DNA of 64,000 nucleotides from NCBI RefSeq assembly GCF_025998535.1, contig NZ_AP024233.1:2550001-2614000 (forward strand). Reading direction: 5' to 3'. A program made the translations under genes and the position numbers. Each line of letters starts with the position of its first letter. Positions within the stretch are counted from its first letter, which is position 1. This DNA is from Desulfolithobacter dissulfuricans (GTDB taxonomy: Bacteria > Desulfobacterota > Desulfobulbia > Desulfobulbales > Desulfobulbaceae). The notes beneath the pieces were generated by a model that was given only the letters and a program-made list of their open reading frames with translations, ran no database searches and was not told the DNA's origin. Positions 8,677 through 16,185 of the stretch are shown piece by piece.

Positions 8677-9741
8677 TCAGCGCATATGGCGGGTGGCCAG
8701 TCGCATGAGGGTATGGGTGGAAAACTCGTGATTCTCGCGCAGGGGCAGATTCTTGAGCGGCACCTCGGCCCGGGCCGCCTCCTTGTGGCCGCCGGCCGAG
8801 CCGAACTCGCCAAAGGTCTTCTGGGCGAGCTTACCGGCATTCTTGCGGTACCCGTCGCAGCGGAAGATGACGATCAGTTTCTCGCCATGGATACCCGAGA
8901 CCAGAACCCAGTCGATCTTGTCGACCCGGTTGAAAAAGTCGGCGATGATCACCTGAATATCCGGGGTCCCCACCCGGCCGAGATGGATATAGGCCCTCCC
9001 TTTGGAGACCTTGAGCTCGTTCAGGGCGATTTTGAAATACTTGAGCTCCGAGCGGCGCAGTTCGGTGAGCTCGAACTTACGAACCAGGTTGCGGTTGGCA
9101 AACTTGAATACGTAACGAAAGGCAATACCGTCGGCCAGGAGCGAACTCTTTTCAAAATTCTGGGTGTCGACCTTGATCCCGTAAAACAGGGCCGTGGCCA
9201 GGGCCACCGAGGGCTTGATTCCAGCCGCGCGCAGGTACTCCACCATCATGGTGGAAACCGCGCCGTATTCGGGCCGGATATCGATGAACTTCGCGTCCCA
9301 GCCTTCGGTTACCGGATGATGGTCGATGACCGCATCAAACTCCAGTTTTTCAAAACAGGGCTGATGGGTGGGCTGGGAATCGATCAGGATGCGCTTGGAA
9401 TAGTCCTTGACCGGCAGGGTATGGAGCCGCTCGATGGGAATCTTGAGCCGCTCCACCATGGTCAGGTTGTTCAGCCGCCGGATTTCATTGGGATAGCCGA
9501 TGGTCACCGAGCCGACCCGGTAGCTCAGCAGCCGTTTCATGGCCATGGCACTGGCCAGGGCATCGGGATCGGCGCTGATGACAATCAGCACCTCGTCGTC
9601 CCGGTCAAAAAGTTCCCACAGGCCGTTGAGACGATCCCGGGCCGAGTTACGGCTGGCGCTGCGGGTAATGGTATCGGCTATCTTTTCAAGTCGTTTCTGC
9701 TGCAAATGTGTACCTGCAAAAAAAAACCACTGCAACCGCAC
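8677..9741 (-). CDS. DHH-family phosphoesterase (NrnA-like)
   Basis: Up to 354 residues. The DHH domain shows SADPDALASAMA (motif I), IDSQ (motif II) and IDHHP (motif III); the DHHA1 domain has SAGGHKEAARAEV near the C-terminus. This arrangement fits exopolyphosphatase/nanoRNase-type enzymes that degrade short oligonucleotides, pAp or cyclic dinucleotide products, with two metal ions in the cytoplasm. The start is uncertain: the GTG at 9741 lacks a clear ribosome site, and a TTG 12 codons later could be the real start. Confidence 0.85.
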   Translation of the reverse strand: MRLQWFFFAGTHLQQKRLEKIADTITRSASRNSARDRLNGLWELFDRDDEVLIVISADPDALASAMAMKRLLSYRVGSVTIGYPNEIRRLNNLTMVERLKIPIERLHTLPVKDYSKRILIDSQPTHQPCFEKLEFDAVIDHHPVTEGWDAKFIDIRPEYGAVSTMMVEYLRAAGIKPSVALATALFYGIKVDTQNFEKSSLLADGIAFRYVFKFANRNLVRKFELTELRRSELKYFKIALNELKVSKGRAYIHLGRVGTPDIQVIIADFFNRVDKIDWVLVSGIHGEKLIVIFRCDGYRKNAGKLAQKTFGEFGSAGGHKEAARAEVPLKNLPLRENHEFSTHTLMRLATRHMR

Positions 9742-9875
9742 ATGCGGTCTGCAATGGCTACTTGGTGTCTATCAGCCGAGGGTAACAGCGGTGCCGGCCG
9801 GGATTACCCCCCGTACTTTGTTGTGGCTACCGGCATCAAGAGCGGATGAATTCTTCATGGCTGACATTTTATCCA

Positions 9876-9912
9876 GTTGCCTGGGAGATCGGATCGGACA
9901 CAGGCAGGCAAC
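9876..9912. repeat. 8-bp inverted repeat between two genes
   Basis: GTTGCCTG at 9876-9883 is the exact reverse complement of CAGGCAAC at 9905-9912, with a 21-nt loop. It lies downstream of the minus-strand DUF4445 gene and upstream of the DHH gene. No T-tract follows, so it may be an operator or a weak terminator. The rest of 9742-9971 shows nothing clear. Confidence 0.4.
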
Positions 9913-9971
9913 AATTTAGGCGACTATACCATACCCCTTCCAGAAAAAGCAAGCCGGGACGCACCAGCCTC

Positions 9972-11573
9972 TCAGTCGCCGCTAAATACGGGAACTGACG
10001 GAAAAAGTGATGGATCTGTATGGGGAATAAACCGGGAACCGGAAAAACATATCATGAAATCCTGGTTCACATTGAGCTCGATATAGGTGATCTTCTGGCC
10101 TATCTCCAGGCTCCGCTGCCGCGCGCTCTCCTGGAGCAGAACCAGCTCGGCCCCCTTGAGTGAACTGTTGCCGATCCCCTGGTAGGTCTCCAGTGGAAGA
10201 TCGGGCAGCATCCCCAGCACTATGGCCTGACGGGGGTTGATATGCTTGCCAAAGGCTCCTGCCACGTAAATCCGCTCCAGGTCCTCGAACCGTACCCCCA
10301 CCTGGCCTGTCAGTGTGGTCAGAATGGCATACATGGCCGCTTTGGAGCGCATCATCGCATCCAGGTCCACCTGGCTCAGGACCACCAGCTCACCGGTACC
10401 CGACTCGGCCGCCGGGGCGATGACAAAACAGGTCTCCCCGTCCATGGTCGTCAGGTGTTTTTCGACAAAACGGTGAAAGCCGGGAGGATCCGACGGGCCG
10501 CCCCGACGGAACTTGCCGCGCAGGTCAATGACCCGGGCCAGGTAGAGCTCGGCCACCAGGTCGATCATGCCGGAACCGCAGATGCCCACCGGCGGCGCAT
10601 TGTCAATGGTCCGATAGCCGAGTTCCCAGGTATCGGTATCGATATGGACATGCTCCACCGCTCCCGGACCGGCCCGCATGCCCATTTTCGCCACCCCACC
10701 CTCCAGGGCCGGACCCGCAGCCCCGGCACAGGCGATGAGCCACTCCCGGTTACCAAGCACCACCTCGGCATTGGTGCCCACATCGATGAGCATGCTGACC
10801 CTGTCCGCCTGATCCAGGCCGGAGGCCAGGATACCGGAGATCAGGTCACCACCGAAATAGGAACCGATGCTGGGCAGGATCACGACCGGGGCCCGGGGGG
10901 CCAGCCCGAGGCCCAGCTCTTCGGCAAAGAGTGGGTCCGGAGCGTTGATAAGCGGTATATAGGGTTCGCGGCAGATATGATAGGGGCTGAGCCTCAGCAG
11001 CAGATGAACCATGGTGGTATTGCCGGATACCGACAGGGCCCGGATGTCACCGGTCTTGAGTCCGGCCTCCCGGGCCAGGTCCGCGGCCAGGGAGGTGATG
11101 GAACGGATCACGGCCTCCTGCAGTTCCCCAAGCCCGTTCCTGCCGTCGGGCCCGGACGAGGTGGCATAATGAATCCGGCTGAGGATGTCGGCCCCGTACC
11201 GGATCTGCTGGTTTTCCGCATGGCCATGACCAAGCCGCTCACCGGTCAGCAGGTCGATGAGGGTGGCCTCCAGGTGGGTGGTCCCCAGATCCAGGGCCAT
11301 ACCGGGCAGAACCTGCGGCCGTGACGGGAGAAAATCCACCAGCTCCACCCCGTGGGGCAGGACATTGACCACCGCGGTACCCCTGAACCCGCTGTCCCTG
11401 AACCCGGCCGCCACCTCGGCGCAACGACCATAGGGCACGAGCAGCGGCCTCTCCCGGCAGGAGGGTGGCAGCACCAGGGCCCGGCGCAGCCGGTCGATAT
11501 CGGCGGTATTATCCTGCAGGCTCGGCACCTCGGCCGTCACATCCACATATGTAACCAGGGGCTGATCATCCAT
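9972..11573 (-). CDS. DUF4445 ASKHA-fold ATPase, RACo-like, lacking the ferredoxin domain
   Basis: 533 residues. It matches the C-terminal part of RACo/RamA-type reductive activators of corrinoid proteins: a linker/middle region (about residues 1-90), then an ASKHA ATPase core with ALDLGTTHLEA (phosphate loop 1), SGNTTMVH, LIDVGTNAEVVLG (phosphate loop 2) and YVAGAFGKHINP near the C-terminus. In RACo these domains use ATP to drive low-potential reduction of Co(II) to Co(I). The N-terminal [2Fe-2S] domain of RACo is missing here, and an in-frame stop lies shortly upstream of the ATG, so an external electron donor would be needed. The gene is divergent from the lptG unit, which contains a second ASKHA activase. 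Confidence 0.83.
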   Translation of the reverse strand: MDDQPLVTYVDVTAEVPSLQDNTADIDRLRRALVLPPSCRERPLLVPYGRCAEVAAGFRDSGFRGTAVVNVLPHGVELVDFLPSRPQVLPGMALDLGTTHLEATLIDLLTGERLGHGHAENQQIRYGADILSRIHYATSSGPDGRNGLGELQEAVIRSITSLAADLAREAGLKTGDIRALSVSGNTTMVHLLLRLSPYHICREPYIPLINAPDPLFAEELGLGLAPRAPVVILPSIGSYFGGDLISGILASGLDQADRVSMLIDVGTNAEVVLGNREWLIACAGAAGPALEGGVAKMGMRAGPGAVEHVHIDTDTWELGYRTIDNAPPVGICGSGMIDLVAELYLARVIDLRGKFRRGGPSDPPGFHRFVEKHLTTMDGETCFVIAPAAESGTGELVVLSQVDLDAMMRSKAAMYAILTTLTGQVGVRFEDLERIYVAGAFGKHINPRQAIVLGMLPDLPLETYQGIGNSSLKGAELVLLQESARQRSLEIGQKITYIELNVNQDFMICFSGSRFIPHTDPSLFPSVPVFSGD

Positions 11574-11625
11574 GACTTGAGCGTGATTCCTGTTATTCTT
11601 AAGCCCTCTTGCGGGCCGGTTCTAC

Positions 11626-11654
11626 TTGACGCGGACCGTTTGAATTGATACTAC
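11626..11654 (+). promoter_or_regulatory. candidate promoter for the lptG unit
   Basis: TTGACG at 11626-11631 is followed after 17 nt by TACTAC at 11649-11654, a fair match to a sigma-70 promoter. It lies about 75 nt before the lptG start, inside the divergent spacer 11574-11727. Confidence 0.35.
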
Positions 11655-11727
11655 ATGCGCACAAACCAGACAACAAAAACCACCCAGCTCTCCAGCCCGG
11701 AGCAGTTCCCCTGCAAACACAAATTCA

Positions 11728-12810
11728 GTGAAACTCCTTGACCGGTACATACTGGCCCAGTTCACCAGAAACCTGGTAACCATCACGGCCAGCTTTATCG
11801 CCATCTATGTCCTGATCGATTTTTTCGAAAAGATCGACAACTTCATGGAAAAGGGCAAACCCATGCTCCTGGCGATCCGGTTCTTTCTCCTCAACATTCC
11901 CTTTATCATCGAACAGCTCGGGCCGGTCTGCATTCTCCTGGCCGGGGTGGTGACCCTTGGCATCCTCAATCACTCCAATGAGCTGATAGCCCTCAAGGCC
12001 TGCGGCATTCCGCTGAAAAAGATCGCCGCCCCCATTATCGCCGGCGGCCTGGCCTGTACCCTGCTCTTTCTGGCCATGTCGCAGTTCATCCTGCCGATCA
12101 CCGTCGCCACCACCAACACCATCTGGAACAAGGAGGTCCGCGGGCGGGTGGCCACCGGCATCTACCGTAACGGCCGCTACTATTACCGGGGCCGGGAGGG
12201 CTTCTACTCCTTTGGCCGGCCCGACCTGAAGGCAAACGAGTTCCTGGACTTCTCCTACTCTTCCTGGAACGACCGCTACCAGCTGACCAGGCTGATCGCC
12301 GCCGAGCGGGCCCTGTGGCGGGACCAGACCTGGACCCTCTTTAACGGCCAGATCCAGACCCTGGAAGATGACGGCAGCTACCAGAGCCGCCTTTTCACCA
12401 GCCAGCGCTTCGAGTTCCCCGAGAAACCGGCGGATTTCTTTGTCCCGGAGTACCGCAGCCTGGAACTCTCCCTCACCGGGCTGTACCGGGAAGCGAAACA
12501 GAAGGTATCGCCCGAGGAAAAAGCCCGGGCCTGGGCCGAATTTTATGGCCGCATTTCCTACACCCTGCTCGGGTTGCCCCTTCTCCTCCTGGGGTTGCCG
12601 CTGCTGCTCATGGTCTACCGGAAATGGGGTCGGGACCTGTCCCTGGCCATTCCGGTATCCTGCGGCCTGGCCTTTGCCTGCTGGGGCATCTGGGGCATCC
12701 TCCAGTCCCTGGCCAGAGCCGCTTACGTGAGTCCGGTGCTGGCGGCCACGGCAATCCATGTTGTGGTGGGTACCACGGGTGTTGTTCTGCTTTTGCGGGA
12801 GGATGTATGA
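11728..12810 (+). CDS. lptG: LPS export ABC transporter permease LptG (LptF/LptG family)
   Basis: 360 residues with the LptF/G layout: three N-terminal membrane helices (about residues 15-110), a large periplasmic beta domain (about 115-270) and three C-terminal helices (about 278-358). The opening MKLLDRYILAQFTRNL and NELIALKACGIPLKKI are typical of LptG-like members. Together with LptF and the LptB ATPase it extracts lipopolysaccharide from the inner membrane. The start is a GTG at 11728. No lptF is adjacent, and the next gene overlaps its stop (ATGA). LptG heading a unit of activase-like genes is unexpected. Confidence 0.82.
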   Translation: MKLLDRYILAQFTRNLVTITASFIAIYVLIDFFEKIDNFMEKGKPMLLAIRFFLLNIPFIIEQLGPVCILLAGVVTLGILNHSNELIALKACGIPLKKIAAPIIAGGLACTLLFLAMSQFILPITVATTNTIWNKEVRGRVATGIYRNGRYYYRGREGFYSFGRPDLKANEFLDFSYSSWNDRYQLTRLIAAERALWRDQTWTLFNGQIQTLEDDGSYQSRLFTSQRFEFPEKPADFFVPEYRSLELSLTGLYREAKQKVSPEEKARAWAEFYGRISYTLLGLPLLLLGLPLLLMVYRKWGRDLSLAIPVSCGLAFACWGIWGILQSLARAAYVSPVLAATAIHVVVGTTGVVLLLREDV

Positions 12811-13561
12811 TGAAGGAGAAACGGGCCGGAATCGTCGGGGTACCGCCGCTGTCTGTCATTCGCACTCTTCACGAAGAGCGCTTTAACATTTTTGACCTGG
12901 ACGAGCCCCAGGTGCGGGTCTCCCTGGACCTGACATCGCGCTACCTGCCCCGCGTTTACTGCGCCATCCTGCGCACCGTGGTGCTCAATGCCATGCACCT
13001 GAAACTCGATGTGGTCTACATCGACGTGGGCCCGGGTAAATGTGACTGCGCCCTGCACGTGGCCACCATTCTCGAGGATATCCTCGACTGCCCGGTGATC
13101 CAGACCCGCAACACCGACACCACCGGCTTTGGCACTCCTGTCTGCCGGGCCCGGATGAAACTGGTGGACAAGTTCCTGGCCATCACCCGCAGTGTCCAGT
13201 CGCCCCTGCCCCATGATGATATCCCGGCCTGCACTCCCACGGCCGGTTTCTGGGGGTACCGCCACGGGATTTCTCCATCCTCGAGCTCTTTCCCGACACC
13301 ACCCATGTCTATGGCTGGACCCGCTGCATGGAAAACAAGACCCCGGCCGACCTGAGGCTGGAACATCACATCAACCCCGAGGTACCCACCGTGTTCTTTG
13401 CCCAGTCGTTCTGTGCCAAAAACGCCTTGGCCCATCACCTGGTGGAGCACCATCCCCGGGCCCTGTACCTGGACTGCGACGTAACGGCCTCCAGTTCGGT
13501 GCGGGCCAAAATCGAGGCCTTTCTGGAACTTTCCGGGGTCAAACCGGCAGGGAGCAGGTGA
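12807..13561 (+). CDS. unrecognised Cys-rich conserved-looking protein, split by a -1 frameshift
   Basis: Two frames read as one protein of about 250 residues. The first runs from the ATG at 12807 (RBS GGGAGG) and stays sensible up to AGFWG near 13256; it would then end in unrelated sequence at 13355. The second continues from VPPRDFSILELFPDTTHVYG through the ATG at 13328 to the stop at 13561. The junction is the G-run 13252-13256: one more G would join the frames. Cysteines are frequent (GKCDC, DC, AC, RC, FC, DC), suggesting a metal or Fe-S site. I do not recognise the family. FWGVPP and the spaced Cys residues faintly recall 2-hydroxyacyl-CoA dehydratase components, the known partners of the activase type encoded next, but this is weak. 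It overlaps lptG by 4 nt and the activase gene follows almost directly. Confidence 0.6.
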
Positions 13562-13566
13562 ACGAC

Positions 13567-14232
13567 ATGCTGCTGGCTGATTTTGGCACCTCATACTGCA
13601 AGATTCTCGATACCGAGTCCGGAAAACCGCCGACCATCCTGGCAACCCGGGACCTGGACCGGAATTTTCTCGCCGACCTGGCCACCGGCCATAATGCCCG
13701 CCGCCGGAGCCGGCGCCATGTCAACGAGCTGACCGCCCTGGCCCGGGGCGGAGAAACCCTGATCAGGGAGAAGGACTATGTCCTCCTGGACTGCGGCAGC
13801 CGTGACATCAAGTTTGTCCGCTACGAGGACGGCAAGGTGACCGACATGGGCTGGAACGCCGAATGTGGCGCCTCCATGGGCTTTACCATCGAGCTGCTGG
13901 CCAGCTATTATGATATCGACTATGCCACCGTCCCGGTGCCGGAGAAGGGTTTCTCCATCACCTGCGGGGTGCTGGGCATGAGCCATATCTTCGATGCCGT
14001 GGTCTCAGGTTCGTCCGAGACCGAGGCCGTGGCCCGCTTTGTCCGCGGTATCGCCCTGAACGGCTACCGCTTTGCCGGCTCCCCCGATCATCTCTACCTC
14101 TCCGGCGGGCTCTGTGACAACCCCCTGTTTGTCGCCAGTTTTCCCTGCTCGGTCACCCCGCTGGGTCGATTCGTTCTTCTGGACGGCCTCAGGGCCATTG
14201 CCTCGGCAGAACATGGAACGGAAAAAAACTGA
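13567..14232 (+). CDS. BadF/BadG/BcrA/HgdC-type ASKHA ATPase (2-hydroxyacyl-CoA dehydratase activase-like)
   Basis: 221 residues. Phosphate loop 1 appears as ADFGTSYCKI, loop 2 as LDCGSRDIKFV, and the adenosine loop as YLSGGLCDNP. The two cysteines that bind the dimer-bridging [4Fe-4S] cluster in HgdC map to AECGASMGF and FSITCGVLG. Family members hydrolyse ATP to deliver one low-potential electron to a partner enzyme. The partner here is unknown. The ATG at 13567 has an AGGTGA at good spacing; a GTG at 13558 overlapping the previous stop is an alternative. It is shorter than HgdC, mostly through trimmed loops. Confidence 0.75.
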   Translation: MLLADFGTSYCKILDTESGKPPTILATRDLDRNFLADLATGHNARRRSRRHVNELTALARGGETLIREKDYVLLDCGSRDIKFVRYEDGKVTDMGWNAECGASMGFTIELLASYYDIDYATVPVPEKGFSITCGVLGMSHIFDAVVSGSSETEAVARFVRGIALNGYRFAGSPDHLYLSGGLCDNPLFVASFPCSVTPLGRFVLLDGLRAIASAEHGTEKN

Positions 14233-15070
14233 GAGAGGCCGGGTCTGGACCACCGGGTTTTCCAGCTGGGGCAAGAGCCTGCCCCCACTCCTTGAGCAGG
14301 CGAACCTGGCCGGACACCTGGCCGCAACCGATCCTCCCTGTATCCTGATCAAGCCCAACCTGGTCGAAGCCATACCTCCACCGGTCACCACCCCGGTTGG
14401 TCTGGTAGCCGCCCTGATCGATTTCCTGCGCCAGGTAACAGACAGGGATATCATCATCGCTGAAGGGACCGGCTCGCTCCACTACGATACCTTCCACTGT
14501 TTCAGTGAACTTGGCTACACCCGGCTGGCCAGGGAGAAAAACATCCCCCTGCTCGACCTCAACAGGGAAGAGCCGGTCCGTCTCGCCAATCCCCGCTGCC
14601 GCCGCTGGCCGGAGATGTACCTGCCGGCCATTGCCCTTGAAAGTTACCTGATCTCGGTTCCGGTACTCAAGGCCCATAGCCTGGCCGGTGTCACCCTGAC
14701 CATGAAGAACATGATGGGCCTGGCTCCGCCCGACCGCTACTGCCAAGGCGGTTCCTGGAAGAAATCCGCCTTCCATGAGGGTATCCAGGAGGCTATTGCC
14801 GACCTGAACCGATACCGGACCCCGGATTTCACCATCCTCGACGCCACCGTCGGCATGTGCGAGGCCCATCTCTGGGGCCGGCACTGCGAACCACCACCCA
14901 ACCTGCTGGCCGGTGGATATGATCCGGTGGCCCTGGACAGTTTCGGTGCCGGCCTGCTTGAGCGCCACTGGCAGGACATAGGTCATATCCGGGCAGTGGA
15001 CCGCGAACTCGGTCTGGCCGCCCCCCTGGAGTGTGTGGAGGTGGTGCCCAGGCAGCAGGAGACGGGCTGA
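14213..15070 (+). CDS. DUF362 family protein
   Basis: 285 residues. The DUF362 hallmarks are present: LIKPNLVEA near the N-terminus, the acidic IIAEGTGSLHYDT segment, and SVPVLKAH followed by LTMKNMMGLAP. The C-terminal ferredoxin CxxC motifs found in some DUF362 proteins are absent. The function of the family is unknown; members often sit with Fe-S or cobalamin proteins. The ATG at 14213 lies inside the activase gene (20-nt overlap), implying coupled translation. It is the last gene of the unit and is followed at once by a terminator. Confidence 0.82.
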   Translation: MERKKTERGRVWTTGFSSWGKSLPPLLEQANLAGHLAATDPPCILIKPNLVEAIPPPVTTPVGLVAALIDFLRQVTDRDIIIAEGTGSLHYDTFHCFSELGYTRLAREKNIPLLDLNREEPVRLANPRCRRWPEMYLPAIALESYLISVPVLKAHSLAGVTLTMKNMMGLAPPDRYCQGGSWKKSAFHEGIQEAIADLNRYRTPDFTILDATVGMCEAHLWGRHCEPPPNLLAGGYDPVALDSFGAGLLERHWQDIGHIRAVDRELGLAAPLECVEVVPRQQETG

Positions 15071-15080
15071 CACCAAAAAA

Positions 15081-15110
15081 AAAAGGCGCTCCCCGAAGGG
15101 AACGCCTTTT
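15081..15110. terminator. bidirectional rho-independent terminator
   Basis: AAAAGGCG-TCCC and GGGA-CGCCTTTT form a stem around CGAA, with an A-run on the left (15075-15084) and a T-run on the right. It ends the plus-strand DUF362 unit and the minus-strand FKBP/small-protein unit that converge here. Confidence 0.85.
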
Positions 15111-15155
15111 CTCATCCACTTTCCCGGCCGTCATACCGGCCCGGCGGAAAGCTGA

Positions 15156-15311
15156 TTATTTTTTCTTCTTTTTCTTCGTATCCTTGTTTTTCTTTTTCTT
15201 GTTCTTCTTTTTCTTCTTTTTCAGAAAAACAGGGCAGTGCTTGCAGTGCTTACCTTTCTTGATAAACTTGCCGCAGCATTTCTTTTTGCTCTTTTTGCCT
15301 TTGGTACCCAC
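15156..15311 (-). CDS. 51-residue lysine-rich protein with a Cys/His knuckle
   Basis: A small gene starting at a GTG (15311) with AAGGA seven nt upstream, 17 nt after the FKBP stop. The product has 28 lysines in 51 residues. A metal-binding-like core (CC at 12-13, then KHCKHCP with Cys 23 and 26 and His 22 and 25) is followed by a tail almost entirely Lys with a few Asn (31-51). Codons for Lys alternate AAA and AAG, so the tract is not a plain homopolymer slip. No family is recognised. A role in binding nucleic acid, polyphosphate or metal is speculation from composition. It is cotranscribed with an FKBP isomerase and followed by the terminator at 15081-15110. Confidence 0.65.
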   Translation of the reverse strand: MGTKGKKSKKKCCGKFIKKGKHCKHCPVFLKKKKKKNKKKKNKDTKKKKKK

Positions 15312-15328
15312 GCTACAGTCCTTAGCCG

Positions 15329-16042
15329 TTATTTGTTGTCGGGAGCCGGATTTTCGATGCCCAGGAGCTCAACCTGGAAGATCAGCAGCGAACCAGGCTC
15401 AATCACCGGAGGCGCGCCCTGGTCACCATAGGCCAGGTCAGGCGGCAGATAGACCTCATAGGTGGATCCCACATTCATCAGCCCCAGGGCTTCCTGCCAG
15501 CCGGGGATAACCTGGTTGAGCTGAAAGACCATGGGCTCGTTGCGCTTGTAGGAACTGTCGAACTCGGAGCCGTTGAGCAGACTGCCACGGTAATGGACCT
15601 TGACGGTATCGGTGGATTTGGGCCGAGGACCGGTACCTTTTTTGATCACCTTGTACTGCAGGCCGGAGCTGGTGGTTTGAATGCCTTCTTTCTTTTTGTT
15701 TTCCGCCAGAAATTTTTCCGCTGCCGCCCGATTTTTCTTAGCCATTTCCATAACAAGCTTCACCTGCTTTTCCCGCTGCCTGGCCGCAAACTGATCCTGA
15801 ATGGCGGCGATTTCCTCGGCGGTGAGCAGGGGTTTGTTGCCATTGAAGGCATCCTCAAGTCCCTTTTTCACAAACTCCAGCCGCAGGTCCTCACCCAGGC
15901 TCTTGAAATAGGAGCCCAACTCCAGCCCCATGGAATAACTCAACTTCTCACTGTCGCTCTTGAGTTCAACCTTTTTCTCTCCAGCCACAGCCACTCCGGC
16001 TGTCAGCAGGAGGGCAACAAGGCCATACACTATGTATTTCAT
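15329..16042 (-). CDS. FKBP-type peptidyl-prolyl isomerase, exported (Mip/FkpA-like)
   Basis: 237 residues. A cleavable signal peptide (about residues 1-20, ending AVA) directs it to the periplasm. Residues 28-120 are the helical FKBP N-terminal dimerisation domain; residues 125-230 are the FKBP catalytic domain with VKVHYRGSLLNGSEFDSS, IPGWQEAL and LPPDLAYGDQGAPP. It assists folding of exported proteins by proline isomerisation. The Lys/Cys small protein follows 17 nt downstream. The terminator of the smr unit lies just upstream of its start. Confidence 0.92.
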   Translation of the reverse strand: MKYIVYGLVALLLTAGVAVAGEKKVELKSDSEKLSYSMGLELGSYFKSLGEDLRLEFVKKGLEDAFNGNKPLLTAEEIAAIQDQFAARQREKQVKLVMEMAKKNRAAAEKFLAENKKKEGIQTTSSGLQYKVIKKGTGPRPKSTDTVKVHYRGSLLNGSEFDSSYKRNEPMVFQLNQVIPGWQEALGLMNVGSTYEVYLPPDLAYGDQGAPPVIEPGSLLIFQVELLGIENPAPDNK

Positions 16043-16064
16043 CTGTACTGCTCCTCTGGCAATG

Positions 16065-16104
16065 CAAAAATAAAAAAAATGACCCCTGTTGTTCCATCGG
16101 GGCC
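16065..16104 (-). terminator. rho-independent terminator after smr
   Basis: On the minus strand GGCCCC (16104-16099) pairs with GGGGTC (16086-16081) around a 12-nt loop and is followed by an A/T tract with eight T. It ends the long rpsB-to-smr series just before the FKBP gene. Confidence 0.7.
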
Positions 16105-16185
16105 ATCACCTGTGAGCCAATACTGTATCCTATTTTCAAAAAAAGAAAAGCGGAAAGCGGCCCGGGCACATTGTTGGACCGGGAA

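Noticed and set aside
13192-13560. N-terminal extension of the activase frame back to 13192
   Set aside because: That stretch overlaps the Cys-rich gene in another frame, lacks the ASKHA fold, and is Pro/Gly/Arg-rich shadow sequence. The ATG at 13567 fits the family start.
15160-15230. T/C-rich tract read as simple-sequence repeat or assembly noise
   Set aside because: On the minus strand it is an in-frame Lys-coding tract of a gene with a ribosome site and conserved-looking Cys codons, so a coding explanation was preferred.
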